DNA of 64,000 bases from Albifimbria verrucaria. Its lineage: Eukaryota > Ascomycota > Sordariomycetes > Hypocreales > Stachybotryaceae. The stretch lies in assembly GCA_020081605.1 (NCBI GenBank), contig JAHREC010000009.1:1488001-1552000 (forward strand). The letters run 5' to 3'. A program made the position numbers and the translations under genes. The stretch's first letter is position 1. Every line of letters begins with the position of its first letter. Below the pieces are notes generated by a model. That model was not told the origin of the DNA, did no database searches, and was given only the letters and a program-made list of their open reading frames with translations. Of this stretch, positions 46,039 through 59,453 are shown piece by piece.

Positions 46039-48466
46039 TTTGTAGGTGTTGATGTACGGTTCGTGATGTGTGGTGGTTGATGTATATCGAGATAATGTAT
46101 GTATGCCAAGGGAATGAGAGTTGGTCAAGTTGAAGAAGCCGTGAGGCAAATGTCTTCCAGAGACGTATGTGTCAAAAAGAAAGAAAGAAAAATGTTTGTT
46201 CGTCGCAGACGATTTTCCTATATCATAGGGACAAAGAGGGTGATGAAAGCCGCCTCAAGGGCAAACAAGGCAAAGATCGTGAATGGGGCGGGCGTGTGTG
46301 GCTAGCACAACAATGAACCCGTGAATAGAGTGCCTGGTGGAGAAACGAAAGAAAGAGAACAGCAAAAAGAGTCAACCGCGTGGGTCTCGAAGAAGGAACA
46401 CTGGCAGAGACAGGTGACGATCTTTGTAGAAAAGAGAGAGGAAGAAAGGGAAGATAAAAGAGGGCGATGTGTAAGTGGAGCTGGGGAGAGATGAGAGGAT
46501 CAGACTGCTTGGCGCGATGGCTTCAGACAAGACCGAGGGCTCGGCTCGTCTTGATAGGTCCTCGTCCTCGTCCTCCAAGCCTCCCGCCCTGGCCCACGGC
46601 ATCGCCTTTCCAACCCCCATGTTCCGCCCGTCACCACTGGCTCGCGCAGGCCCAAACCCCAGTCCATGCAAGCCAGATGCATGGCGACGAAGCCGCCGGT
46701 ACGAAATTGTCCGCAAACGGCGATCGCCTGCCTTCCAATCAACCCACCTCCACCGCCAGGGGAAAGCCGCTGCTGTCGTGCCTCTGCGTGTTTTCGTTTG
46801 CCGTGGCAGGGGTTTGACAAGCGCCGTTTCGTCTACAGTAAGTGGTATAGATGGACGAAATAAGCGTCTCCATTTTTTAGTTGAGAATCGTAGTCGCTTG
46901 TGGCTTGTGATGGCTGGCCTGGTAGCGGCCATGTACATGTACCAAGAAGACCACATTTGTTTACCAAACACACAAGAGAGCCCAGCCATTTAGTAAATAA
47001 TGTTCTCATATCTCGTATAAATAAATTCATATGCAGAAATCATTCATTAGAATCTCTGTGCATTTCGTTCAATTCTATTTGCAGCTCGTACCCTATCCTT
47101 TTTCCCAGGCCTCCTCAAAGACTACCTTATGCGATTGGTCGCGTGTTTCCAGCTATGATGCTCTTAGTGATTGTACCCAATTTCGCAATTACTCATTGCC
47201 TCGTATTAGCAAGTCCTACAAGGAAATCCTGTCCAGTATCTTTAGGACAGCATAGTGGAGTCTCAAACAGACCAGGGTCACAGACGAACTGGCCATCGTG
47301 AGATTAAAGCTTGAGAGGAACCGCCAATGTGCCAGTCACGAGAGCAGCGATGACGAGGAACTTTATCTTGACACTATATTCACAGATGGAACAGCGATGG
47401 TAGTGAATAGGTTAGGATCACAGGTTTATTATTGTAGAGTTTACCTCACATAGTCAACAGGTGAACAGAATACAAGGATGCTGTCAACCTACACTCAAAT
47501 GTGTCTTTCCGCAGGCCAAACCTCTACTATGACCCATCCGATGCCACCAAGACAATATCACATAGTAATTATCACATAGTATTACGAAGAGTAAACATTG
47601 ATCTTTTAATTTTGAAATTTCCTAAATTGAAGACACCTACGTCGCTAAACCAAACATCATGACTCTGGCTAATTTGAAGTACTCAGAGAAGAATGCACAA
47701 GTTTCCATGGCTGGTTGGATGTATGTATGAGAAACTTACACAATCAGTCCATCACTCGCAATGCAAGGCTGTTGAAGACGTAGTAGCGATACTTGACTAG
47801 TACAAGCTCTCGCGCAGCGCAAAGCCACATCTTCTGTATGCGCGCGGCTCCAACCATTGGAATTGAGCTTTGACCACGACCCCTGTTCGTCATTGTCTGA
47901 ACTCCATGCCCGTCGCCGCCAATCGCCGTGTTTCTGCTAGATCGACCTGGCACAAGGGCCCCTTGCGACCCCTGCCAAGAGATTTCCAGGTGCCGAACAC
48001 CAATGAGTTGGGCCTCCCGTCCGACCACCGAGATCTGCCAGACGAGAGAGATGCCGTCAGTCGTGTGGTCATGGCGGAAACAGCTCACGATGCGCAGTGA
48101 ACAAGATGGAGGGAGAAACCAACAGGCAATCGTGTCCTTTTTAATTTATTTTTCTTTTCTTTCTTTCTCTCCATCATTTCCGTAAAGATCATCTAACGCT
48201 CGCTCTCGTCCTCTTTTACTCGAGGCACGCATCATAAGCCACCTTATGCGCCAGCCCCAACTAACAGATGCGCTCTTCCATCTAACCGCCCACACGGCCT
48301 GTATTTCTGAGACACGCCAATCCAAGCGGACCACGGCCGATATACCCCAAAGCGGTCCGCCTCCAGCAAATCATTCAACCGTTTTGTTTTCAGGTACAGT
48401 AGCTACGTAGCTGAGCTAAATATTTACATACTATTACAGGTAGCGAAATCCAAAATTGTACAAGTG
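46039..48466. other. Intergenic region, no gene seen
   Basis: 2.4 kb. The part next to 46039 is the wall-protein promoter. The open frames between 46370 and 46995 on both strands (up to about 200 codons) are Arg/Pro/Ser-rich, lack any domain and overlap each other. The remainder (47000-48460) is A/T-richer and holds the 3' end of the next gene. Confidence 0.4.
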
Positions 48467-51400
48467 CTAGTCCCCTTGGTCTATATGGCCCCGTGATAAA
48501 TCTGTTCGCCTTCGTACATTCGTTACTTGTAGCGTGTTCATAATCCACGCTTGGGGTCCGCACCCGAACCGCCCGCAAACCCTCTTTGGGGTTTGAGTAT
48601 TTCCGGCTTGCGTCGTCACCCTCTGCTGCTCCTTTGACGCCTTCTCTGGCGTCCATCCTCGTGGGTCCCTGTCCACGACATCCAGAGCCCGGGCTAGTCT
48701 TGACGCTGATTGGCCTTTTGTTCCTTGACTGTATGCTTCAACGGCCTCGTCGCTTGGCCACATCCATTCCAAGCCCCTGGCCTTTAACTCTTGCCGTAAA
48801 TTAATCGTCTCCGTCGGGGCCAATCTCGGTTCTGCGAGCAGGCGGTAAACACAAAGCGGCTGTAATAACCTTGCGTACACAGGCACGTCTTCCATCTGCA
48901 GCAACGCCTTGCAGACTTCATCCTGTCCCCACTCCGTGATGAGCCACCTCGTCACTGTCAGCATCTCCTCGAATTCGCCCACAAACCCAAGCATTAGCAA
49001 GTAATCGTGTGCATGATCCGCCCTTACAGGGTCCTTGCGAACCGACATCCGTTCCAGAACTGGGACGTCATGTGACCCCATCATCTGCCGCACCGACTTC
49101 TCCTGTTGTACTAGTTGGAGGAATACTTCTTTGAGTAGTGAAGCTCCATTGTCAAATAGCGCCCGCGTTCTACGCAAATCCATTTCATGGCTTGTCTGAT
49201 GCCGCATCGTCGATGGAACCGTTGTTTGTTCATGCGAAGGGTCTTGGTCCCGTTCAAGGTACAAGCCCTTCAAAGATAGTATGGCAAAAGAGTGTTGTGG
49301 TGATTGGATTCCTGTAGCAGTCTTGCTCTCCGTGATTTCTGCATCCAGGCTCTCCACTAATCGCCGCACCTCTCGATAAGCAATCTTTCGTATAATCCTG
49401 CACGCGTGTACAAATACAGACAAGGGTGCTCCTTGAGATTCTTCCATCTGGCGGATGGCGTGTACAATAAGCTGCAGTTGCTCGTGTGGTGAGAATCCTA
49501 GATCCTTTGCAGGAACGTCGAGAACTTTGAGGAGAGGGCGCCACACTATGGAGACCCATCTAGACACGGACTTGTCCATACGCATGCTAATGAGTTTAAT
49601 GACACGAGTGAGAAACTCTTTCTTGGCCTTCCCAGATACTCGTATCCGGCAACATGCATGGATGTAAGAGACGAAAAGTCCCATATCCACTCTTCTCATC
49701 TCAGTTTCCGTCGGCTCGGGAGATGCGAGTGCCGACTCTGGGCTATCAGGATTGTTGCTCGTATAGTATCGCAAGTACGCGTGAGCAGTATCGTAGGAGT
49801 CCGCGTTATCTAGTAGTACGCGAAGACATCGCAAGTTCAGCACGACACTTTTGTCCTTCATGTCGCGGTATAATTCGGCAACACTTGGTGGCTGCAGTTT
49901 GGCTTTTTCGAAATCAGACAGGTTGTGCTCATTGTTAGAGGGAAGTTCAAAGCCTTATCGCCTGGGAGGGTGTCGCTGTTTGGGTCGCTATCTCGAAGAC
50001 TGAGCTTCTCAAACATGGCGGCATACTCGTCCGGTCCTGGTCTAAGCAGATCTTCGCGGCTATGCTGCAGTGGATGATTCTGGAATTTCATCCATGCCTC
50101 TTGGGCATTGCGTGTAGCCCTGATCGAGGCTTCCCACGGCCCTATATCCCGTCCTAGTCGAATGGAGACACGTTGCTGAATAGTTGGCGTTCCATCGAGC
50201 GCGAGTCCCTGGAGGGTATCAACAGCTTCGTCCGCGACTGTTTTGGGGAATCCTGCTTCCTGCATCATTGCCCCTGCTTGAACAGCACGGCTCCAACCTT
50301 CGTCAGCCTCTAATCCTTCGTCCATCCCGTCGATGGCACGTAGATATGGTGGCCAACTCAGGTCATGCCGAAGTGACATGTGCCGCTCGGTTGAGTTTTT
50401 ACTCAGTCCCGAAAGTGTCGCTCTGATGGCGCGAAAGCCCTTCCTGTTTACCAGGAGCGGTCTTGGTAAACTCGAAGACATCTCCAGTAAGGTTCGTTGC
50501 GCTTCCCAGAAATATTGGTTTGGTAGGGCAATTTGGGGGCCTGCCATCGCATGTTTAACTGAAAGGCTTCCAGACTCTCGTTGAAGAGGGTGCATTGGTT
50601 GTGAAACGTCCTATTTGGATTTTTACCAGTGGTCGAAAGGCTCTCGATCCGCTGCGCCGCCAACTCCGCCACCTTGACAATAAGACGCGGCTCAACTCTC
50701 AAACAATGATACGAGAGCAGGTCTATGAGGCGAATAAAGCTTGTTGTTTTGCCCATGTCTTCAAAATACTGTCGCTCACGCCAGTTGAATCGCGGTTCCG
50801 CTGCTGTATACTCTCCCACCTGTTCTCGCTGTCCGTTGTACCAGATGCGACATCGGGCAATAATCTGGCCAAGGGTTGAGGCGTCGGGGATATCTGATCG
50901 TCTCCGTAATAGGAATTGAAGAAGGAAAACAGGCGTCGGTCGGGAATAAGCAAGAAACAGCCTCCATCGATCGTTGTCGGTTTCAGCGAGGAGCACATTG
51001 CGGCAGTGCGTCAAGCATTCCATGGAATGGCCATCAGAGATGGCTTTGTTCAAAATTTGATTCCACAGATGATCTTTCGGTAACAGTTCAAAAAGTGCTT
51101 TGTCGTCTGCTGTCCGCGCTTGCTCTCGCAATACCATCTGCGCAATGATGACGCTCAATTGGGTCGATCGCAATCGTGCAATCCGATGTCTCCAGACATC
51201 CTTCGTCTGTTCCTCTTTCCCATCGCCATCCATTAACTTCCTCAACACATTGCTCGCGTCGACCCGAGAGAGCTCATTAGATGTTTCGTTTTCGTGTGCT
51301 CTTGCGGGCGCGGTCGGGTTGTTCGTTCGACGCTGTAACGATGTGAGTGTGGTGGAATTCAGGAGTTGTCGAAGCTGTTGAGCGACATGATGGCCGTCAT

Positions 51401-51589
51401 CTCTGTTGTCCGGTGAGGCACTGGGAGAGACACATGTCCCTCGCGAAAGCAAACGACGTGGTATCTAGAGTCGCAGATTAGAGCCCGTCGAAACAATTAC
51501 CAGACCATTCAACTTACTGCCAGGCCGCGTGAGAAAACAAGGTCTGCTTGGCTTCTCCCAATCAACCTCTTGTTCGCACGCCCAAGCAT
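48467..51589 (-). CDS. Large conserved-looking helical protein, probably mitochondrial, function unknown
   Basis: The ATG at 51589 opens a short basic first exon (MLGRANKRLIGRSQADLVFS), spliced over a 52-bp intron (51516-51465) to the main frame. The first 60 residues are basic and Ser/Thr-rich, as in a mitochondrial presequence. The rest, about 1,000 residues in total, is helical throughout with aromatic and basic residues and no catalytic motif. The architecture is reminiscent of fungal mitochondrial RNA-binding or translation-activator proteins with degenerate helical repeats, but I cannot assign a family. Frame changes near 50545 and 49900 each fit a missing base. The length and continuous coding character support a real gene. 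Confidence 0.75.
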
Positions 51590-52066
51590 GCCTAATCATG
51601 CTGCAGCATCGACGTCGGAAGTAAAAGAATGGACAAAGGTCGAAACATGCTTCGTTTTGGAAGCTTTCTTTGTCTCGATGCCTTCCCTGGGTTCTTGATA
51701 TCTACAGTACAGTACAGTACAGTACCTTAGAAATTGAACTGCATTTCTTAGCTTCCGGCTTATCAGGATGCAGCAAAGTTGATTGAACTGATATGCAACA
51801 AAGCGGTGTATATGTGGTAAGCGGGTACAACATCAATCAATCCACAGTCTCGCATTCACATGATAGAAGAGATGGTGCAACTTGACCTTGGGCTGCATTT
51901 AAGAGCAGTTTAGTTTCTACTAGAATTCGCTAAAAAAAAATTCTTGCTCTCATTTATGAACTCTCCGAATTCGTCTAGGCGTGTAGTTTTATTCAGGGAC
52001 TGGAGACCAGCCATACTAAAACGAACAGCTACTGGTTTCTGTTCAAGACACCTATGATGAGCAAGC
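51590..52066. other. Spacer with a TACAG microsatellite
   Basis: 477 bp between the start of the large helical-protein gene and the stop of prefoldin subunit 3, both on the minus strand. It holds the former's promoter. A TACAG repeat (about 4.6 copies, 51703-51725) lies in it. Confidence 0.5.
51703..51725. repeat. TACAG tandem repeat
   Basis: Four full and one partial perfect copies of TACAG. Confidence 0.9.
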
Positions 52067-52995
52067 TTAATCGTCTTTGGAGTCGGCATTGCCCTTGGGT
52101 CTACTTTTGCCCTCCGCCTCTTCTTCAGCCTTTTCCTTTCGTTTCTGTACCACCTCCCAGTTATATACTCTAGCAGTTGCCACTTCCATGGTCTGTGAAC
52201 TTGTTAGGAGGGACTAAGTGACTCTTCCAGGGTTGCACGTACCGTAATCTGCTCACGCAAAAGTCCAAATCCTCTTCGCAGTTGGATAAGCTCGTCTTTG
52301 CCGTAGATAGCTTGGTCTCGAGCAGGGTCTCAGCCTCGTCAATGGGGTAAGAAAGCATGACATTGGCCTAGTGTCTCCATCAGTAACACGGTTTATCAAG
52401 CATCCGGAGCAACGTACCCCAGCCAAATATAAACCTCTTCCGTAGGCGGGATGTTAGCCTTGGAGTAGAGAGTGTCGTTGAGCTCGAAGGTGGTTTCGAT
52501 GGGATCCGTCTCGTCCTGGGCTATTGTCAGTCTTCGTTCTCGTGTCGACCGATCTAGGACAAGCGAACCTTCCTCAGCTTGAGAAAGCGAACAGTATCGA
52601 GGGTCTTTTGAATATCAGGGATTTTGTCTCGCAAGCCAGTCATGCGCCGTTGTAGGTTCAGCTCCATGAACTGGTATTTCCTGCATCGAAGCCGGTTATT
52701 TGAATGCTCGCAGCAAGGTACCATTCTGATCCGCGGGTGGCTGCAAGCCGCGGACAGCCGTCGCAAGAACTCACGATATCATCTCCTGAAAGCTTCGTAG
52801 CGTCGGCTCGACATCGCTGCGTGTTGCGACATAGTCTTCGACCTTGTCGACGAATGGAGCATATGGGATACCCGCGGGTTGGTGGCTGTACTATCGGAAC
52901 CACTGCGACAAACAGATGATTAGCATTTGCCTGAGCACTAAATGAAGATGTGATGAGAAATACCCGACCACAGGCCCCTTCTCCCTGCTTGTCAT
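52067..52995 (-). CDS. Prefoldin subunit 3 (PAC10/GIM2/VBP1)
   Basis: An alpha-class subunit of the hexameric prefoldin co-chaperone, which hands actin and tubulin to the CCT chaperonin in the cytosol. Six exons: 52995-52964, 52902-52775, 52680-52569, 52515-52418, 52367-52243 and 52192-52067. With three bases restored (GGG near 52875, the G run at the 52417 donor, TTT near 52262) the protein is 207 residues, the normal size. Family motifs are IPYAPFVDKVEDYV, YQFMELNLQRRM, the DIQKTLDTVRFLKLR coiled-coil segment, FELNDTLYSKA and VYIWLGANVMLSYP. A charged Lys/Glu tail ends the protein. Confidence 0.92.
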
Positions 52996-53899
52996 ATTTG
53001 CGCTGTATGCTCCGGCTTCAGCGCAGTGTTAAGCTGAACATGTCAGGGCCCGACCTTGTAAAGAGGGTTGCATTTCTGGAGGTGGGTTGTGACTAGATCT
53101 TCACCTAGGTGAGACCTATGGTGGGGCAGCTCTTCACCGACGCTGACGGCCAAAAGTCTACACTAGCATTTGCCGTTTAAGCATATCCAGATTTCTCCCA
53201 GCACAGCTACCTTGTCGCTGCATATCTTGCTTACTTTTTACAATCGTATGTTTGGCTTCTCGTGTTTTTCTTTTGGATGGCTTCGTGTATTTTCTTGGTT
53301 TTCTCTTCTTTTGATCAAGATTTACTAGATGTGTTGGAGTGTACTTGTTAGTGGATACCTGCGGTGCACACGTGCTGCAAGTGCAATATAATGAAGTCAC
53401 ATCAGGAACCTGGAATAAATAAGGTAAATCAGCCACCTAGGCACTAGCTAGTTATCCATCCATGAACTTGGAAACCCATCGCATCATCCTACAGTCGCAT
53501 AGGTGACCTCGGAACGCTCATATTGCATCGAGCCATGCACCACTGGTCTCAAAAGCTCTTCCTAGATTGTTCCATGCTACAGCCATTGCCTGCTTCAGGG
53601 TAGGTAGGTAGTTAGGCAACAGCAAGTTCACCAAATGTGCATAATGCTGGATACGTAGATAAAGCAGCGAACAAGCTATGCCTTGATGCACAAGAAGACG
53701 CCTCATATGATAACTATCCTGTATACAAAGGATCCGAGACCCGTCCTGGTTTACTCCTACAATTCCGTATCGCACCCGCTAATGTCAAAATCTCCAAAAT
53801 ACACCACTAAGACGCCCGGAAGGCATATCATAAGACCAGTGACTACGTAAGGCATGTTTTGCTCCGTACAACCCCGAGCACGCTATGGCACACTGCAGA
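52996..53899. other. Intergenic region, no gene seen
   Basis: 904 bp between prefoldin subunit 3 and the VanZ-like gene, both on the minus strand. Short minus-strand frames at 53158-53436 and 53518-53775 lack any recognisable feature. A short GGTA repeat (ggtaggtaggtag) lies near 53600. Confidence 0.4.
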
Positions 53900-54594
53900 C
53901 TAGTCTGTTCGTTTCTTGTTGTCGCCCGAGTCCGTCGTCTCTGGCGCTTTCCCGTTGCTAGGCTGGTTCACTTCGTCATCGTCATCCCATTGATCGACAG
54001 CATTTTCATCCCAGTTGTCAACCTCCTCCTCCAAGGTTCTGGAGCGCGAGCTGCTATCCATAATTCCTGTCTCGTGGCCTTCCCCAAGTTCAACATCACC
54101 CTGATCCTCGCCAGGGACAGCATTGTATGCCTTGCGCTGCCTTCTGCGATCGAGCATGCGCTGGTGGTACCATGTACAGATTCCTAGACCGGCCAAGCTG
54201 CCGAGAACATTGGCAACGATATCGTAGAGGTCGAAGTCTCGATCGTTGGGGAGGAAGCTCTGCACGAATTCAGAGCCGACACCGAGGATGAGTGTACAGA
54301 CCACCAAGGTCATGTGCAAGGTTCGACGGCGGTTCGTATCGACTATCCAGTAGAAGACGAGCGTGAGGAGGAAGAATGTGACGAAATGGAGGACCTTGTC
54401 GTTGACTACGAGGCTTATCTGGAGCTTGGTAAGACCAGCGTATGCTGCAATGAGCAGCAACGCCAGGAAAGCGCCTAAGATGAAAAAGACATGTTAGACT
54501 TGGACCGGCGAGGAGAAAGCCCTTGATGTAGTAGCAGGGCAGGGCGTTGAAGAAATCAACCGAACGTACCGGCAAAGGGAAGTCGGATTCGCAT
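53900..54594 (-). CDS. VanZ-like family membrane protein
   Basis: A 25-base first exon (54594-54570: MRIRLPFA) is joined over a 95-bp intron (54569-54475) to exon 2, giving 199 residues with no frame break. Four membrane helices include FLALLLLIAAYAGL, VLHFVTFFLLTLVFYW, LHMTLVVCTLILGVGSEFVQ and YDIVANVLGSLAGLGI. The His in the second helix, the SEFVQ segment and D..ANVLGSLAG are VanZ-like hallmarks. The C-terminal 70 residues are acidic and soluble. The biochemical role of fungal VanZ-like proteins is not established. Confidence 0.88.
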
Positions 54595-55931
54595 GGTGCA
54601 CTCTTCAAAGGCCTGCGCTTATCTCGTCGACGCTGTAGGTGTCGAATCGGAAGCAAAGAGATGGTGCTCTGAGCTTGTCGGTGTCGTCAGATCTGCGGAT
54701 CGAGCCAGATGTTGCAGATGGCAATTATCTAGCTGGAGAAGGCTATGATCGTGAGCAACGTTTTTCCCAAGCTGGCTGGAGAGCGGAGGAGCTTACCTGG
54801 CTAGGCTAAGGTAGATGGATTGCGACGGCTGTGACAGGGATGTGGGTGGTGCGTCCCATCACGTTGGGCGATGTACCTTGATCTTGGCGCCTTCATCCCA
54901 CACACCAATGCGTCTCCCCACACAATGTGTGCCTCGTACTGTGCCCTCCTGTGGACCAACGGCGCCCAAGGGAGAGCTGTGACAACATGGTCCGATGAGC
55001 CGTTGATTGATGAACCGGTAATGAGACGCATTTTTATTTATTTCTCTCAGTGAAGCCATGTTGAGGTTGCTGCGAGGAGAAGTGCCATGAATTCTTTTTG
55101 TTTTATTTTTTTACCTTGTCTGCCTGCTGCCAGATGCTTGGTGCTATACGAAGCTACTACGCCTTACCTTGATATAAAAATGGCATCAGCTGCAGCCTAA
55201 GGTAAGCATCATACCACTGACATGCATCTACTCTGGCATCTGCTGCACATGGCGTGTGGCCTCTGGGTACTATGTACAGCGCTGAACAGGCAGGACCACC
55301 GGGTTCGTGGGTGCTAGGTGCTACCTTAAGCGTTAGGCTGGAGGCCCGCAAACTGGCCCGTAGCGATCGTCACGTGACGTGCACTACGATCACTCAAGAT
55401 GCACTGTGCATCACTGGCACTCGATTGTGCGTGAATGTACTTGGGGCGCCATATGGCTTCAGACAACCAACTCGACTCCCGTGCATAACACTGGTTAGAA
55501 TTGAGATTGGCAAATCCGTAGAAAAATTCCAAGCCTGATTCCATGAATTGCTGGCCGCACCACCTGCAGCCTTTACCGCCAAAGCGCATTAGTTCTCCGC
55601 GACGTCAGGTACCTTGGGTCTGGTATCCGCTGAGTTACAGGCGAACCAGGTCCTCCAGGAAAAGTCCCGCTTCGGGAAAGGTACAAACCTCCCATTTCCT
55701 GAACCTCATCTCTTGATCACACGGCAAAACGGGTGCATTGCCATCCATCAGAACTCCGCAACGACAACCTCGATCGTCGCGAAACTTCGTCTCCCATCTC
55801 CTTGGATGTCGCTCTTTTGTCCCATGTTGTCCTGATCCCACCCGTCGCTCTCGGTCCGGCCGTACGCGAGCGCATCTTGTTGCGCATGGCGACTGGTGCC
55901 ACATTGTCGCTTTCATCACCAGAAGCCCAAA
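54595..55931. promoter_or_regulatory. Divergent intergenic region, VanZ-like / SPT7
   Basis: 1.34 kb with two divergent promoters. Several TACCT/AGGTA words occur at 55112-55205 and 55315-55330, and a GGTACC near 55608. No other gene is supported. Confidence 0.4.
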
Positions 55932-58900
55932 ATGTCGCTTCCGAACGGTCAGCCAGCCTGGCCTGGCCCTACATTGCACCATTCGAACAGCAGTAGGAGT
56001 TTGCACCTTCTTGACGATGCCGCGGCGCGTACACATACCCCGTCGACAACAATACGGGGTTGGTGCCTGAGGCATCACTAGATACTGAGGAAGAGACTCG
56101 CCGCGCCTACTTCGCCGACTTGTATCGCAAGACGGAGGACAAAGTATCGCTTCTTTTCGCCGAAGACGGTTCCTACAATTACGACGCGATCGAAGCCCTG
56201 CGCCGCCATCCCGTCGCCCCCGTCGACTTACCCCCACTACCGATCACGAGCCTATCAAGGAGCCGCCGCTCAAGAAGGCCAAACGAGCTATCGATGAAGA
56301 TGACTACGACGATGATGAAGATGACGAGGAGCCAGAACCTTCTGCGACAAAGTCTCAGAGTGCCGCTGCCGCGGGCTCTTTGTTGTCGCCATCCAAATCT
56401 GGCAGCTCTCCTGTTCACTCCCTCAGCTCCCCGGCAAGTTAACCGACAGAGCAGCGGACAAGGCAAAGGCTGCAGACGCGTCTCAGGGAAAGGAGAAGCA
56501 AGACACCGACTCAATAAAGAAGCTGGAGCAGGATCGCATTGCTACCGAGGAAGCAGCGCGACGAAGCTTTCATACCATTTTCTATACGCTAGAGAACGAC
56601 CGCACTGCCATGCTGGAGCAGCAGCAGCTCGAGGACTCGGAAAAGCAGCTCCAGGCGGAGATGGAACATAACCCTACATCCAATGCCGTCGGACCTCAAG
56701 CTGCCAACCATGGCTCTCTCAGCAGCGCGAACCTAGGCGCCTCTAGCCTGACCCTCAAACATCTCATTGCCAGAATCGACATGAAGAGAGACCAAGTGCG
56801 TGCCTCGGATGCCGAACTTAGGCTCTTGATGAATGAAGTGCGGAAAAACCGCAGCAAGTGGGCTAGCGAAGAGAACGTCAATCAAGAAGAGCTATACGAG
56901 GCTGTTGAAAAGGTCTTGACGGAGTTGAAGGCGCATACCGAATATTCCACTCCTTTCCTTACACGTGTAAACAAGAGAGATGCTCCGGATTACTACAACT
57001 GTAAGCCCATTGTGCGCCTTGGTTGCAACCATTAAGCTGACCCCTACAGTCATTAAGAACCCGATGGATCTTGGAACAATGACCAAGAAATTAAAGTCAC
57101 TTACCTACAAGTCTAAAGCGGATTTTGTCACCGATTTAAACCTCATTTGGGACAACTGCTTAAAATATAACCAAGACATGAACCATCCGCTCCGACGGAT
57201 GGCCAATGGAATGCGGAAAGAAGCAGAGAAGCTCATTCCATTGATACCAGATCTTACTATCCGACCGCGAGCAGAAGTTGAGGCAGAGGAGAGGCGAAAG
57301 CAGAATGGTGGTGAAGATGACGCCGGTGATGACTCAGACGACGAGCCCATAATGTCGTCTCGTGGTCGCAAGGCTGCTACCAAAGGCGCAAACAAGTCTA
57401 GAAAAGCTCCCAGTGACCAAAAAGAAGACACACCGGTCATTGATCAGAAGCCAATCCTGCAACTCAACGGATTACTCGGAAAGCCAGGAAGAGAAGGCTC
57501 CGAAGCAGTTGACGGTAGCAATGGCTTCGCTACACCCCCAATTGCCGGATCAAACACCCTGGACCTGCCAATGGCCAATCGGGGTTGGGAAGTAACGCCG
57601 ATGTCATGGATATCGATGGTCCCAGCTTGAATGGTATGGCATTGAACCAGGCTTTTGGCGAGGCAGTTGAGCAGATATTTGAGGATGAGGAGTACAAGAT
57701 CTGGAAGCAGACAACGAAGAAGGATCGTGCCCTTGTTGCTAAGGAGCGCTTCCATTTGTTTAAAGATGGAAAGCTGAACGTTGAGGCTCCTGCTCTTCTA
57801 CGTAACAAGGTCGGCATGCGCCGGTTTCTGAAGCACCAGAAAGAAGCAGAGTCCTTGGTCAACCAAAGTGAGTCACAGGTTGCTGCGCCGGCAGATGTCA
57901 GCAAAGAGCCAGCAGCCAAGCCATCAGAGACTTTAGCGGATGGTATCGACGATGAGGAAGACCAGGTTATTCCCGACTACTACAACTCCTTGACCAATAT
58001 TCCGGATATCCATCCTAAACTACAGTGGACGGAGGACAATGACGGCCAAGTCATCAATCACCACGAAGAGTTTTTGCGGCTGGTCCCTGAAGGAAGTTTT
58101 ACTGCACCTCGTAGTCGCCTGACAAAGAAGATGGATGACAATATCCACCAAATTCAGGAGACAAGGAAGCTTGCGACTAAGATCTCCGTGATCAAGCAAA
58201 TGCAAGTTCAAACTCAGGTAAGATGACATGGCAACCTGGTGTTGAAGGTCGAAATTAATCATTTCACAGGTGTACACAAATCAATTCCCTAAATCGAGCA
58301 TTGAGCCATTTGTGGAGCAGGATATTGAGCCACATTTCATCGCAGATGATGGGCCTGTCATGGCGCCAGAGACATGTCAGGACGCGCTTAAGCGCTCCGT
58401 GGCTAAGATCCTTTACCATACCGGATTCGAGGAGCTGCAGCCATCTGCCATCGACACCCTTACTGGCATCGCTGCCGATTATTTCCAGAAGCTCGTTCGA
58501 ACTTTCAACGTGTATCGTGAGGCAGAGAAGAAGACCGTTCGGACTGCTGAGGGTTCACAGTTCCAACCTCGTTTCACACCAGAGGAGGTGGTCTTACATA
58601 CTCTAGAAGAGAACGGACACGACATATCTTCTCTCGATTTCTACGTTCAGGACGAAGTAGACCGACTTGGCAGCAGGCTCAGCACCCTTCATGAGAGGAT
58701 GAAGCTCCATCTCACGGATCTGCTCCGTCCGGCATTATCTCAGGAGGCTGGAGCCGATGGTGTTGGTGCATTCAACGATGGCAGTGATCAGTTTATGAGT
58801 GGTGATTTCGCCGATGACCTTGGTGAAGACTTCTTCGGCTTCAAGGCTCTTGGTTTGGACAAGGAAATGGGTCTTGACTCCTTCGCTGTTCCATTCCATC

Positions 58901-59453
58901 TGCTACAAAGCAGAGTTAGGAGCCAGTACCAGATGCAGACACAGAACGCCGGCGATACGAGCTTGGAGCTGTTCGAGCCTCTGGCCCCGGCTGAACCAGT
59001 CACAAAGGAGAACATCCAAGACCAGATAGGCCTAGTTAAGAACTTCTTCCTGGCGAAGCTGCATGCTAATGGCGATCAGCCATTGGTCGAGGATGAAGAT
59101 CTCCCAGTAAAACAGAGAAAGCCAAGACCTCGTCTTGGTGCCAGCGGCAAGATTATATCTGCTCAGAAACGGCCTCCGAAGGAACAGCTGGCTCTTGCCA
59201 AGAAGAAGAAAAGATGGAGGCTGCTGCCGCTGAAGCCAAGCTAAACGCTTCTCCGGAGAAAGGCGGGTCGACGAATAATACGCCCGCGAAGAAAAAACCT
59301 AGTATACCGAATGGCATTGCTCCTAACCCAGCCGTCTTGGCTTTGGCACCGAGCATGGAACGAACAGACAGCATGCAAAGCCAGAACGGCGCCAGCCAGA
59401 CGGATAAGGATGATGGCATCGGCATGATGAGCCCGGAGAGCATTGCTCAATAG
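55932..59453 (+). CDS. spt7: SAGA complex subunit SPT7 (bromodomain plus histone fold)
   Basis: SPT7 is a core scaffold of the SAGA histone acetyltransferase co-activator in the nucleus. About 1,141 residues after restoring missing bases near 56045, 56228, 56433, 57580 (GGGG) and 59207 (AAAA run). The start ATG at 55932 gives [12 protein letters not shown]. An acidic/Lys-rich region follows. The bromodomain is interrupted by an intron at 57001-57049 (DAPDYYN / [15 protein letters not shown] ... WDNCLKYN, with the acetyl-lysine-binding Asn). A second intron is at 58218-58269. The histone-fold region ([18 protein letters not shown]) and a C-terminal SPT7 block ([20 protein letters not shown]) complete it. 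The VanZ-like gene lies divergently upstream. Confidence 0.94.

Noticed and set aside
46370..46995. Overlapping open frames of up to 205 codons on both strands
   Set aside because: Arg/Ser/Pro-rich, mutually overlapping, without domain, signal peptide or splice logic. They are best explained by G/C composition.
53158..53775. Two minus-strand open frames between prefoldin 3 and the VanZ-like gene
   Set aside because: No recognisable protein features; A/T-rich, lysine-biased translation typical of non-coding DNA.
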